A DNA stretch of 64,000 bases from Hydractinia symbiolongicarpus. Lineage: Eukaryota; Cnidaria; Hydrozoa; Anthoathecata; Hydractiniidae. A program made the position numbers and the translations under genes. The notes under the pieces were generated by a model. That model had not been told where the DNA came from. It did not search any database and saw nothing but the letters and a program-made list of their open reading frames with translations. The DNA lies in NCBI RefSeq assembly GCF_029227915.1, contig NC_079888.1:7857001-7921000 (forward strand), given 5' to 3'. Every line of letters begins with the position of its first letter. Positions within the stretch are counted from its first letter, which is position 1. Below are positions 48,693 through 58,068 of the stretch, piece after piece.

Positions 48693-48875
48693 CGATTCGT
48701 TATTAGATTCCGCCGTTAAAGCCGTCTTGGACTTACGCAACAATTGACCACGCCTAAGATTACTTAAAATTGGGCCACTCGCGTAATCCTACTGTTTGAG
48801 CTGGTAACAGATTACGTGAGTCGAAACAGGATCAAAAATGTTAGCTTTCCATAAATTAGACGTGGTACAGAAACA

Positions 48876-48957
48876 GACGAGGTGGCCGAGTGGTTAAGGC
48901 AATGGACTGCTAATCCATTGGGCTCTGCCCGCGTGGGTTCGAATCCCATCTTCGTCG
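48876..48957 (+). tRNA. tRNA-Ser(GCT)
   Basis: Canonical except AAGGCAATGG. Confidence 0.93.
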
Positions 48958-48964
48958 CACATTC

Positions 48965-49036
48965 GCTTCTATGGTGTAATAGTTAGCCCTCTGGACTTTG
49001 AATCCAGCGATCCGAGTTCAAATCTCGGTAGAACCT
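48965..49036 (+). tRNA. tRNA-Gln(TTG), acceptor mismatch
   Basis: GCTTCTA start. Confidence 0.8.
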
Positions 49037-49241
49037 GACCTTCTTTTTGAATTCTAATTTAATCTTTTGTTTAAAAAATACGTGAGGAAAGGCTAATTTA
49101 TTTAAAATTGACTAAGCCATATTTGAATGCTTTCAAGTCATTTCTTCAACATTTGCCAGGTTTATGGCAGAACTCATGCTTAGAGGAGAATTGGTGATTT
49201 CCACGGCGCGTTCGTAATGCTATTAAAAGTGTATCAGAAAA

Positions 49242-49314
49242 CGCCCAACGTGGGGCTCGAACCCACGACCCTGAGATTTAGAGTCTCATGCTCTACCGAC
49301 TGAGCTAGCCGGGC
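49242..49314 (-). tRNA. tRNA-Lys body with CTA (amber) anticodon
   Basis: Copy of 48000 (offset 1242) with the TAG at 49279..49281; body intact. Confidence 0.9.
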
Positions 49315-49496
49315 TGATTCGTTATTAGGTTCCGCCATTAAAGCCGTCTTGGACTTACGCAACAATTGATCACACCTAAGGTTACTTAAAATTAGGCGAC
49401 TCGCGTAATCCTACTGTTTGGGCTGGTAAAAGGTTACGTGAGTCGAAACAGGTTCAGCAATGTTAGCTTTCCTAAAGTGGACGTGGTACAGAAACA

Positions 49497-49577
49497 GACG
49501 AGGTGGCCGAGTGGTTAAGGCGATGGACTGCTAATCCATTGGGCTCTGCCCGTGTGGGTTCGAATCCCACTTCGTCG
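49497..49577 (+). tRNA. tRNA-Ser(GCT), 81-nt form
   Basis: Copy of 48255. Confidence 0.84.
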
Positions 49578-49584
49578 CACATTC

Positions 49585-49656
49585 GGTTCTATGATGTAAT
49601 GGTTAGCACTCTGGACTTTGAATCCAGCGATCCGAGTTCAAATCTCGGTAGAACCT
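49585..49656 (+). tRNA. tRNA-Gln(TTG)
   Basis: Copy of 48343. Confidence 0.92.
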
Positions 49657-49861
49657 GATTTTCTTTTTGAACTCTGATTTAATCATTTGTTTAAGAAATG
49701 CGTGAGGAAGGGATGATTTATCTAACATTGACTAAGCCATATTTGAATGCTTTCAAGTCATTTCTTCAACATTTGCCAGGTTTTTGGCAGGACTGATGCT
49801 TAGAGGGGAATTGGTGATTTCCACGGCGCGTTCATAATGCAATGAAAAGTGCAGCAGAAAA

Positions 49862-49934
49862 CGCCCATTGTGGGGCTCGAATCCACGACCCTGAGATTAA
49901 GAGTCTCATGCTCTACCGACTGAGCTAGCCGGGC
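49862..49934 (-). tRNA. tRNA-Lys(CTT), weakened
   Basis: AATGGGC acceptor and GTGGA T stem; D arm canonical. Confidence 0.8.
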
Positions 49935-50117
49935 TGATTCGTTATTAGGTTCCGTTATTAAAGCTGTCTTGGACTTACGCAACAATTGACCACACCTTAA
50001 ATTACTTAAAATTGGGGCACTCGCGTGATCCCACTGTTTGGTCTGGTAAAAGGTTACGTGAGTCGAAACAGGTTCAGCAATGTTAGCTTTCCATAACGTA
50101 GACGTGGTACAGAAACA

Positions 50118-50198
50118 GACGAGGTCGCCGAGTGGTTAAGGCGATGGACTGCTAATCCATTGGGCTCTGACCGCGTGGGTTCGAATCCCACTTCGTCG
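50118..50198 (+). tRNA. tRNA-Ser(GCT), 81-nt form
   Basis: GAGGTCGCCG changes position 9-10 and CTCTGACCG breaks the variable arm. Confidence 0.78.
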
Positions 50199-50205
50199 CA
50201 CATTC

Positions 50206-50277
50206 GGTTCTATGATGTAATGGTTAGCACTCTGGACTTTGAACCCAGCAATCCGAGTTCAAATCTCGGTAGAACCT
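50206..50277 (+). tRNA. tRNA-Gln(TTG)
   Basis: A10-C25, A31-C39 and CAGCAATCC. Confidence 0.84.
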
Positions 50278-50482
50278 GACCTTCTTTTTGAATTCTATTT
50301 AATCTTTTGTTTAACAAATACGTGAGGGAAAGGCTGATTTATTTAAAATTGACTAAGCCATATTTGAATGCTTTCAAGTCATATCTTCAACATTTTCCAG
50401 GTTTGTGGCAGAACCCATGCTTAGAGGAGAATTGGTGATTTCCACGGCGCGTTCGTAATGCAATTAAAAGTGTATCAGAAAA

Positions 50483-50555
50483 CGCCCAACGTGGGGCTCG
50501 AACCCACGACCCTGAGATTAAGAGTCTCATGCTCTACCGACTGAGCTAGCTGGGC
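50483..50555 (-). tRNA. tRNA-Lys(CTT)
   Basis: Acceptor begins GCCCAGC, turning a G-T pair into A-T; otherwise canonical. Confidence 0.95.
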
Positions 50556-50738
50556 TGATTCGTTTTTAGGTTCCGCTAATAAAGCCGTCTTGGACTTATA
50601 CAACAATTGACCACGCCTAAGATTACTTAAAATTGGGCCACTTGCGTAATCCTACTGTTTGGGCTGGTAAACAGTTACGTGAGTCAAAACAGGTTCAGCA
50701 ATGTTAGCTTTCCATAAAGTAGACGTGGTACAGAAACA

Positions 50739-50820
50739 GACGAGGTGGCCGAGTGGTTAAGGTGATGGACTGCTAATCCATTGGGCTCTGCCCGCGTGGG
50801 TTCGAATCCCATCTTCGTCG
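50739..50820 (+). tRNA. tRNA-Ser(GCT)
   Basis: Canonical except AAGGTGATGG. Confidence 0.93.
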
Positions 50821-50827
50821 CACATTC

Positions 50828-50899
50828 GGTTCTATGGTGTAATGGTTAGCATTCTGGACTTTGAATCCAGCGATCCGAGTTCAAATCTCGGTAGAACCT
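50828..50899 (+). tRNA. tRNA-Gln(TTG)
   Basis: AGCATTCTGG: base before the anticodon stem changed; stems hold. Confidence 0.92.
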
Positions 50900-51105
50900 G
50901 TCCTTCTTTTTGAATTCTGATTTAATCTTTTGTTTAAAAAATACGTGAGGGAAAGGCTGATTTATTTAAAATTGACTAAGCCATATTTGAATGCTTTCAT
51001 GTCATTTCTTCAACATTTGCCAGGTTTATGGCAGAAATCATGCTTAGAGGAGAATTGGTGATTTCCACGGCGCGTTCATAATGTAATTAAAAGTGCAGCA
51101 GAAAA

Positions 51106-51178
51106 CGCCCAACGTGGTGCTCGAACCCACGACCCTGAGATTAAGAGTCTCATGCTCTACCGACTGAGCTAGCCGGGC
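51106..51178 (-). tRNA. tRNA-Lys(CTT)
   Basis: GAGCACCAC in the T arm leaves one G-A mismatch. Confidence 0.88.
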
Positions 51179-51361
51179 TGTTTCGTTATTAGGTTCCGCT
51201 ATTAAAGCCGTCTTTGACTAACGCAACAATTAACCACACCTAAGATTACTTAAAATTGGGCCACTCGCGTAATCCTACTGTTTGGGCTGGTAAAAGGTTA
51301 CGCAAGTCAAAACAGGTTCAGCAATGTTAGATTTCCATAAAGTAGACGTGGTACAGAAACA

Positions 51362-51443
51362 GACGAGGTGGCCGAGTGGTTAAGGCGATGGACTGCTAAT
51401 CCATTGGGCTCTGCCCGCGTGGGTTCGAATCCCATCTTCGTCG
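51362..51443 (+). tRNA. tRNA-Ser(GCT)
   Basis: Identical to the canonical Ser; spacer CACATGT. Confidence 0.95.
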
Positions 51444-51450
51444 CACATGT

Positions 51451-51522
51451 GGTTCAACGGTGTAATGGTTAGCACTCTGGACTTTGAATCCAGCGATCCG
51501 GGTTCAAATCTCGGTAGAACCT
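51451..51522 (+). tRNA. tRNA-Gln(TTG)
   Basis: Begins GGTTCAACGG, breaking pair 6-67; CCGGG in the T stem. Confidence 0.86.
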
Positions 51523-51729
51523 GACCTTTTTTTTTGAATTCTTTTTTAATCTTTTGTTTAACAAATAAGTGAAGGAAAGGCTAATTTATTTAAAATTGAC
51601 TAAGCCATATTTGAATGCTTTCAAGTCATTTCTTCTACATTTGCCAGGTTTATGGCAGAACTCATGCATAGAGGAGAATTGGTGATTTCCACGGCGCGTT
51701 CGTAATGCAATTAAAAGTGTATCAGAAAT

Positions 51730-51802
51730 CGCCCAACGTGGGGCTGGAACCCACGACCCTGACATTAAGGGTCTCATGCTCTACCAACTGAGCTAGCCAG
51801 GC
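51730..51802 (-). pseudogene. tRNA-Lys(CTT)-like, lost U33
   Basis: The anticodon loop reads CCCTTAA, so the near-universal U33 is C. The opposite strand TGTCA adds a G-G mismatch, and the T arm has CCAGC. Confidence 0.78.
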
Positions 51803-51985
51803 TAATTCGTTATTAGGTTCCGCCATTAAAGCCGTCTTGGACTTACGCAACAATTGACCACACCTTAAATTACTTAAAATTGGGCCACTCGCGTAATCCT
51901 ACCGTTTGGGCTGGTAAAAGGTTACGTGAGTCGAAACAGGTTCAGCAATGTTAGCTTTCCATAGAGTAGACGTCATACAGAAACA

Positions 51986-52067
51986 GACGAGGTGGCCGAG
52001 TGGTTAAGGCGATGGACTGCTAATCCTTCGGGCTCTGCCCGCGTGGGTTCGAATCACATCTTCGTCG
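51986..52067 (+). tRNA. tRNA-Ser(GCT), T-stem mismatch
   Basis: GGTTAAGG D loop with CCTTCGGG and AATCACATC. Confidence 0.85.
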
Positions 52068-52074
52068 CACATGC

Positions 52075-52146
52075 GGTTCTATGGTGTAATGGTTAGCACT
52101 CTGGACTTTGAATCCAGCGATCCGGGTTCAAATCTCGGTAGAACCT
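52075..52146 (+). tRNA. tRNA-Gln(TTG)
   Basis: Canonical except CCGGG in the T stem (G-T pair). Confidence 0.94.
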
Positions 52147-52353
52147 GACCTTTTTTTTTGAATTCTTTTTTAATCTTTTGTTTAACAAACACGTGAGGGA
52201 AAGGCTGATTTATTTAAAATTGACTAAGCCATATTTGAATGCTTTCAAGTCATTTCTTCAACATTTGCCAGGTTTATGGCAGAAATCATGCTTAGAGGAG
52301 AATTGGTGATTTCCACGGCGCGTTCATAATGCAATTAAAAGTGCAGCAGAAAA

Positions 52354-52426
52354 CGCCCAACGTGGTGCTCGAACCCACGACCCTGAGATTAAGAGTCTCA
52401 TGCTCTACCGACTGAGCTAGCCGGAC
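52354..52426 (-). tRNA. tRNA-Lys(CTT)
   Basis: Acceptor GTCCGGC gives T2-G71; GAGCACCAC leaves a T-stem mismatch. Confidence 0.86.
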
Positions 52427-52609
52427 TGATTCGTTATTAGGTTCCGCCATTAAAGCCGTCTTGGACTTACGCAACAATTGACCACACCTAAGATTACTTA
52501 AAATTGGGCCACTCGCGTAATCCTACTGTTTGGGCTGGTAAAAGGTTACGTGAGTCGAAACTGGTTCAGCAATGATAGCTTTCCATAAAGTAGACGTGGT
52601 ACAGTAACA

Positions 52610-52691
52610 GACGAGGTGGCCAAGTGGGTAAGGCGATGGACTGTTAATCCATTGGGCGCTGCTCGCGTGGGTTCGAATCCCATCTTCGTCG
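52610..52691 (+). tRNA. tRNA-Ser body with GTT (Asn) anticodon
   Basis: GGACTGTTAATCC makes anticodon GTT, which reads the Asn codons AAC and AAU. Acceptor, T arm and the long variable arm (GGGC-GCT-GCTC) pair. Because SerRS reads the variable arm and not the anticodon, Ser could be inserted at Asn codons if the gene is active (inference). The D loop is CAAGTGGGTAAGG. Confidence 0.88.
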
Positions 52692-52698
52692 CACATTC

Positions 52699-52770
52699 GG
52701 TTCTATGGTGTAATGGTTAGCCCTCTGGACTTTGATTCACGCGATCCGTGTTCAAATCTCGGTAGAATGT
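52699..52770 (+). pseudogene. tRNA-Gln-like, decayed
   Basis: TTTGATTCACGCG breaks the anticodon arm, CCGTG and the AATGT end break the T and acceptor stems. Confidence 0.8.
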
Positions 52771-52975
52771 GACTTTCTTTCTGAACTCTGATTTAAACAT
52801 TTGTTTGAAAAATACGTGAGGAAGGGATGATTTATCTAAAATTGACTAAGCCATATTTGAAAGCTTTCAAGTCATTTCTTCAACATTTGCCAGGTTTATG
52901 GCAGAACTCATGCTTAGAGGAGAATTAGTGATTTCCATGGCGCGTTCGTAATGCAATTAAAAGTGTATCAGAAAA

Positions 52976-53048
52976 CGCCCAACGTGAGGCTCGAAACCAC
53001 GACCCTGAGATTAAGAGTGTCATGCTCCACCGACTAAGCTAGCCGGGC
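52976..53048 (-). pseudogene. tRNA-Lys(CTT)-like, decayed
   Basis: GTGTCATG and CTCCACC break the anticodon and D stems; GTGGTTTCGAGCCTCAC has T-arm changes. Confidence 0.75.
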
Positions 53049-53231
53049 TGATTCGTTATTAGGTTCCGCCATTAAAGCCGTCATGGACTTACGCAACAAT
53101 TGACCACACCTAAGATTACTTAAAATTGGGCCACTCGCGTAATCCTACTGTTTGGGCTGGTAAAAGGTTACGTGTGTCGAAACAGGTTCAGCAATGTTAG
53201 CTTTCCATAAAGTAGACGTGGTACAGAAACA

Positions 53232-53313
53232 GACGAGGTGGCCGAGTGGTTAAGGCGAAGAACTGCTAATCCGTTGGGCTCTGCCCGCGTGGGTTCAAAT
53301 CCCATCTTCGTCG
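53232..53313 (+). tRNA. tRNA-Ser(GCT), weakened
   Basis: GAAGAACTGC damages the anticodon stem; T loop TTCAAAT. Confidence 0.8.
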
Positions 53314-53320
53314 CACATTA

Positions 53321-53392
53321 GGTTCTATGGTGTAATGGTTAGCACTCTGGACTTTGAATCCAGCGATCCGAGTTCAAATCTCGGTAGAACCT
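53321..53392 (+). tRNA. tRNA-Gln(TTG)
   Basis: Identical to the canonical Gln; spacer CACATTA. Confidence 0.96.
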
Positions 53393-53598
53393 GACCTTCT
53401 CTTTGAATTCTGATTTAATCTTTTGTTAAAAAAATACGTGAGAGAAAGGCTGATTTATTTAAAATTGACTAAGCCATATTTGAATGCTTTCAAGTCATTT
53501 CTTCAACATTTGCCAGGTTTATGGCAGAACTCAGGCTTAGAGGAGAATTAGTGATTTCCCCGGCGCGTTCGTATTGCAATTAAAAGTGCAGCAGAAAA

Positions 53599-53671
53599 CG
53601 CCCAACGTGGGGCTCGAATCCACGACCCTGAGATTAAGAGTTTCATGCTCTACCGACTGAGTTAGCCGGGC
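53599..53671 (-). tRNA. tRNA-Lys(CTT)
   Basis: GAAAC-type anticodon stem change (TTTCATG on the plus strand), A10 in the D stem and GTGGA in the T stem. Confidence 0.82.
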
Positions 53672-53854
53672 TGATTCGTTATTAGGTTCCGCCATTAAAG
53701 CCGTCTTGGACTTATGCAACAAATGACCACACCTTAAATTACTTAAAATTGGGCCACTTGCGTAATCCTACTGTTTGGGCTGGTAAACAGTTACGTGAGT
53801 CAAAACAGGTTCAGCAATGTTAGCTTTCCATAAAGTTGACGTGGTACAGAAACA

Positions 53855-53936
53855 GACGAGGTGGCCGAGTGGTTAAGGCGATGGACTGCTGATCCATTGG
53901 GTTCTGCCCGCGTGGGTTCGAATCCCATCTTCGTCG
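53855..53936 (+). tRNA. tRNA-Ser(GCT)
   Basis: Position 37 is G (CTGCTGA loop); GGGTTCTG variable arm. Confidence 0.88.
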
Positions 53937-53943
53937 CACATTC

Positions 53944-54015
53944 GGTTCTATGGTGTAATGGTTAGCACTCTGGACTTTGAATCCAGCGATCCGAGTTCAA
54001 CTCTCGGTAGAACCT
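53944..54015 (+). tRNA. tRNA-Gln(TTG)
   Basis: Canonical except T loop TTCAACT. Confidence 0.94.
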
Positions 54016-54221
54016 GACCTACCTTTTGAATTCTGATTTAATTTTTTGTTTGAAAAATACGTGAGGGAAAGGCTGATTTATTCAAAATTGACTAAGCCAT
54101 ATTTGAATGCTTTCAAGTCATTTCTTCAACATTTGCCAGGTTTATGGCAAAACTCATGCTTAGAGGAGAATTGGTGATTTCCACGGCGCGTTCGTAATGC
54201 AATTAAAAGTTTATCAGAAAA

Positions 54222-54294
54222 CGCCCAACGTGTGGCTTGAACCAACGACCCTGAGGTTAAGAGTCTCATGCTCTACCGACTGAGCTAGCCGGGC
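54222..54294 (-). tRNA. tRNA-Lys(CTT), weakened
   Basis: T arm GTTGGTTCAAGCCACAC is badly paired, and CCTGAGGTTAAG changes the anticodon stem. Confidence 0.78.
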
Positions 54295-54477
54295 TGATTC
54301 GTTATTAGGATCCGCCATTAAAGCCGTCTTGGACTTACACAACAATTGACCACGCCTAAGATTACTTAAAATTGGGCCACTCGCGTAATCCTACTGTTTG
54401 GGCTGGTAAACAGTTACGTGAGTCAAAACAGGTTCAGCAATGTTAGCTTTCCATAAAGTTGACGTGGTACAGAAACA

Positions 54478-54559
54478 GACGGGGTGGCCGAGTGGTTAAG
54501 GCGATGGACTGCTAATCCATTGGGCTCTGCCCGCGTGGGTTCGAATCCCATCTTCGTCG
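54478..54559 (+). tRNA. tRNA-Ser(GCT)
   Basis: Begins GACGGGG (a G-T pair at position 5); otherwise canonical. Confidence 0.94.
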
Positions 54560-54566
54560 CACATGC

Positions 54567-54638
54567 GGTTCTATGGTGTAATGGTTAGCACTCTGGATTT
54601 TGAATCCAGCGATCCGGGTTCAAATCTCGGTAGAACCT
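54567..54638 (+). tRNA. tRNA-Gln(TTG)
   Basis: Anticodon loop TTTTGAA with T32; CCGGG in the T stem. Confidence 0.92.
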
Positions 54639-54844
54639 GACCTTTTTTTTGAATTCTTTTTTAATCTTTTGTTTAACAAACACGTGAGGGAAAGGCTGAT
54701 TTATTTAAAATTGACTAAGCCATATTTGAATGCTTTCAAGTCATTTCTTCAACATTTGCCAGGTTCATGGCAGAAATCATGCTTAGAGGAGAATTGGTGA
54801 TTTCCACGGCGCGTTCATAATGCAATTAAAAGTGCAGCAGAAAA

Positions 54845-54917
54845 CGCCCAACGTGGTGCTCGAACCCACGACCCTGAGATTAAGAGTCTCATGCTCTACC
54901 GACTGAGCTAGCCGGAC
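54845..54917 (-). tRNA. tRNA-Lys(CTT)
   Basis: Same as 52354. Confidence 0.86.
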
Positions 54918-55100
54918 TGATTCGTTATTAGGTTCCGCCATTAAAGCCGTCTTGGACTTACGCAACAATTGACCACACCTAAGATTTCTTAAAATTGGGC
55001 CACTCGCGTAATCCTACTGTTTGGGCTGGTAAAAGGTTATGTGAGTCGAAACTGGTTCAGCAATGATAGCTTTCCATAAAGTAGACGTGGTACAGTAACA

Positions 55101-55182
55101 GACGAGGTGGCCAAGTGGGTAAGGCGATGGACTGTTAATCCGTTGGGCGCTGCTCGCGTGGGTTCGAATCCCATCTTCATCG
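55101..55182 (+). tRNA. tRNA-Ser body with GTT (Asn) anticodon
   Basis: Same family as 52610, but CTTCATCG puts A70 against C3 and CCGTTGGG alters the anticodon stem. Confidence 0.83.
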
Positions 55183-55189
55183 CACATTC

Positions 55190-55261
55190 GGTTCTATGGT
55201 GTAATGGTTAGCCCTCTGGACTTTGAATCCCGCGATCCGTGTTCAAATCTCGGTAGAATGT
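55190..55261 (+). pseudogene. tRNA-Gln-like, decayed
   Basis: TCCCGCG, CCGTG and AATGT break the anticodon, T and acceptor stems. Confidence 0.78.
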
Positions 55262-55466
55262 GACTTTCTTTCTGAACTCTGATTTAAACATTTGTTTGAA
55301 AAATACGTGAGGAAGGGATGATTTATCTAAAATTGACTAAGCCATATTTGAATGCTTTCAAGTCATTTCTTCAACATTTGCCAGGTTTATGGCAGAACTC
55401 AGGCTTAGAGGAGAATTGGTGATTTCCCCGGCGCGTTCGTATTGCAATTAAAAGTGCAGCAGAAAA

Positions 55467-55539
55467 CGCCCAACGTGGGGCTCGAATCCACGACCCTGAG
55501 ATTAAGAGTTTCATGCTCTACCGACTGAGTTAGCCGGGC
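55467..55539 (-). tRNA. tRNA-Lys(CTT)
   Basis: Same as 53599. Confidence 0.82.
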
Positions 55540-55722
55540 TGATTCGTTATTAGGTTCCGCCATTAAAGCCGTCTTGGACTTATGCAACAAATGACCACAC
55601 CTTAAATTACTTAAAATTGGGCCACTCGCGTAATCCTACTGTTTGGGCTGGTAAACAGTTACGTGAGTGAAAACAGGTTCAGCAATGTTAGCTTTCCATA
55701 AAGTTGACGTGGTACAGAAACA

Positions 55723-55804
55723 GACGAGGTGGCCGAGTGGTTAAGGCGATGGACTGCTAATCCATTGGGCTCTGCCCGCGTGGGTTCGAATCCCATCTTC
55801 GTCG
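55723..55804 (+). tRNA. tRNA-Ser(GCT)
   Basis: Identical to the canonical Ser. Confidence 0.95.
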
Positions 55805-55811
55805 CACATTC

Positions 55812-55883
55812 GGTTCTATGGTGTAATGGTTAGCACTTTGGACTTTGAATCCAGCGATCCGAGTTCAACTCTCGGTAGAACCT
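55812..55883 (+). tRNA. tRNA-Gln(TTG)
   Basis: CACTTTGG changes the start of the anticodon stem; T loop TTCAACT. Confidence 0.9.
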
Positions 55884-56089
55884 GACCTTCCTTTTGAATT
55901 CTGATTTAATCTTTTGTTTGAAAAATACGTGAGGGAAAGGCTGATTTATTCAAAATTGACTAAGCCATATTTGAATGCTTTCAAGTCATTTCTTCAAAAT
56001 TTGCCAGGTTTATGGCAGAACTCATGCTTAGAGGGGAATTGGTGATTTCCACGGCGCGTTCATAATGCAATTAAAAGTGAAGCAGAAAA

Positions 56090-56162
56090 CGCCCAACGTG
56101 GGGCTCGAACCCACGTCCTTGAGATTAAGAGTCTCATGCTCTACCGACTGAGCTAGCCGGGC
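56090..56162 (-). tRNA. tRNA-Lys(CTT)
   Basis: Canonical except AAGGACG in the variable loop. Confidence 0.93.
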
Positions 56163-56345
56163 TAATTCGTTATTAGGTTCCGCCATTAAAGTCGTCTTGG
56201 ACTTACGCAACAATTGACCACACCTTAAATTACTTAAAATAGGGGCACTCGCGTAATCCCACTGTTTGGGCTGGTAAAAGGTTACGTGAGTCGAAACAGG
56301 TTCAGCAATGTTAGCTTTCCATAACGTAGACGTGGTACAGAAACA

Positions 56346-56427
56346 GACAAGGTGGCCGAGTGGTTAAGGCCATGGACTGCTAATCCATTGGGCTCTGCCC
56401 GCGTGGGTTCGAATCCCATCTTCGTCG
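56346..56427 (+). tRNA. tRNA-Ser(GCT)
   Basis: Begins GACAAGG (A4 against C69); AAGGCCATGG. Confidence 0.86.
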
Positions 56428-56434
56428 CACATTC

Positions 56435-56506
56435 GGTTCTATGGTGTAATGGTTAGCACTCTGGACTTTAAATCCAGCGATCCGAGTTCAAATCTCGGTA
56501 GAACCT
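56435..56506 (+). tRNA. tRNA-Gln body with TTA (ochre) anticodon, intact
   Basis: Identical to the canonical Gln except the third anticodon base (A at 56470), giving TTA. All stems, the A and B boxes and the T5 run are present, making it the best-formed UAA suppressor candidate here. Natural Gln tRNAs with UUA anticodons decode UAA in some ciliates; in an animal any activity is unproven. Its duplicate at 62771 has TTG. Confidence 0.9.
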
Positions 56507-56711
56507 GACCTTCTTTTTGAATTCTTATTTAATCTTTTGTTTAAAAAACACGTGAGTAAAGGCTGATTTAGTTAAAATTGACTAAGCCATATTTGAATGC
56601 TTTCAAGTCATTTCTTCAACATTTGCCTGGTTTATGGCAAAACTCATGCTTAGAGGAGAATTGGTGATTTCCACGGCGCGTTCGTAACGCAATTAAAAGT
56701 TTATCAGAAAA

Positions 56712-56784
56712 CGCCCAACGTGTGGCTCGAACCAACGACCCTGAGATTAAGAGTCTCATGCTCTACCGACTGAGCTAGCCGGGC
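56712..56784 (-). tRNA. tRNA-Lys(CTT), weakened
   Basis: T arm GTTGGTTCGAGCCACAC has mismatches; other arms canonical. Confidence 0.82.
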
Positions 56785-56967
56785 TGATTCGTTATTAGGA
56801 TCCGCCATTAAAGCCGTCTTGGACTTACACAACAATTGACCACGCCTAAGATTACTTAAAATTGGGCCACTCGCGTAATCCTACTGTTTGGGCTGGTAAA
56901 CAGTTACGTGAGTCAAAACAGGTTCAGCAATGTTAGCTTTCCATAAAGTTGACGTGGTACAGAAACA

Positions 56968-57049
56968 GACGGGGTGGCCGAGTGGTTAAGGCGATGGACT
57001 GCTAATCCATTGGGCTCTGCCTGCGTGAGTTCGAATCCCATCTTCGTCG
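56968..57049 (+). tRNA. tRNA-Ser(GCT)
   Basis: GACGGGG start; GCCTGCGTGAG gives variable-arm and T-stem changes. Confidence 0.86.
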
Positions 57050-57056
57050 CACATTC

Positions 57057-57128
57057 GGTTCTATGGTGTAATGGTTAGCACTCTGGACTTTGAATCCAGC
57101 GATCCGAGTTCAACTCTCGGTAGAACCT
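57057..57128 (+). tRNA. tRNA-Gln(TTG)
   Basis: Canonical except T loop TTCAACT. Confidence 0.94.
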
Positions 57129-57334
57129 GACCTTCCTTTTGAATTCTGATTTAATCTTTTGTTTGAAAAATACGTGAGGGAAAGGCTGATTTATTCAAAA
57201 TTGACTAAGCCATATTTGAATGCTTTCAAGTCATTTCTTCAAAATTTGCCAGGTTTATGGCAGAACTCATGCTTAGAGGGGAATTGGTGATTTCCACGGC
57301 GCGTTCATAATGCAATTAAAAGTGAAGCAGAAAA

Positions 57335-57407
57335 CGCCCAACGTGGGGCTCGAACCCACGACCCTGAGATTAAGAGTCCCATGCTCTACCGACTAAGCCA
57401 GCCGGGC
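57335..57407 (-). tRNA. tRNA-Lys(CTT)
   Basis: GTCCCATG (G-T pair) and CTTAGTCGG D arm with G9. Confidence 0.91.
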
Positions 57408-57590
57408 TGGTTCGTTATTAGGTTCCGCCATTAAAGCCGTCTTAGACTTACGCAACAATTGACCACACCTAAGATTACTTAAAATTGGACCACTCGCGCA
57501 ATCCTACAGTTTGGGCTGGTAAAAGGTTACGCGAGTCGATACAGGTTTAGTAATGTTAGCTTTCCATAAAGTAGACGTGGTACAGAAACA

Positions 57591-57672
57591 GACGAGGTGG
57601 CCAAGTGGTTAAGGTGATGGACTGCTAATCCATTGGGCTCTGCCCGCCTGGGTTCGAATCCCATGTTCGTCG
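57591..57672 (+). tRNA. tRNA-Ser(GCT)
   Basis: CCAAGTGG, AAGGTGATGG, CGCCTGGG and CCATGTTCGTCG; several weak pairs. Confidence 0.83.
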
Positions 57673-57679
57673 TACATTC

Positions 57680-57751
57680 GGTTCTATGGTGTAATGGTTA
57701 GTATTCTGGACTTTGAATCCAGCGATCCGAGTTCAAATCTCGGTAGAATCT
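57680..57751 (+). tRNA. tRNA-Gln(TTG)
   Basis: AGTATTCTGG and AATCT; D-stem and acceptor changes. Confidence 0.86.
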
Positions 57752-57957
57752 GACCTTCTTTTTGAATTCTGATTTAATCTTTTGTTTAAAAAATACGTGA
57801 GGGAAAGGCTGATTTATTTAAAATTGACTAAGCCATATTTGAATGCTTTCAAGTCATTTCTTCAACATTTGCCAGGTTTAAGGCAGAACTCATGCTTAGA
57901 GGAGAATTGTTGATTTCCACGGCGCGTTCGTAATGCAATTAAAAGTTTATCAGGAAA

Positions 57958-58030
57958 CGCCCAACGTAGGGCTCAAACCCACGACCCTGAGATTAAAAGT
58001 CTCATGCTCTACCGACTGAGCTAGCCGGGC
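57958..58030 (-). tRNA. tRNA-Lys(TTT)
   Basis: Plus strand ATTAAAAGT makes anticodon TTT, the isoacceptor for AAA. T loop TTTGAGC and CCTAC weaken the B box. It is the only TTT copy here. Confidence 0.87.
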
Positions 58031-58068
58031 TGATTCGTTATTAGGTTCCGCCATTAAAGCCGTCTTGG

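Larger units (their letters stand above)
47940..50000. repeat. Two-unit repeat carrying Lys(CTA) (offset 1242)
   Basis: The Lys(CTA), Ser and Gln genes at 48000, 48255 and 48343 recur at 49242, 49497 and 49585. Both copies share a 1-nt deletion in the Ser leader (a 'cctaaag' string at 48229 and 49470) that marks common descent. Confidence 0.8.
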
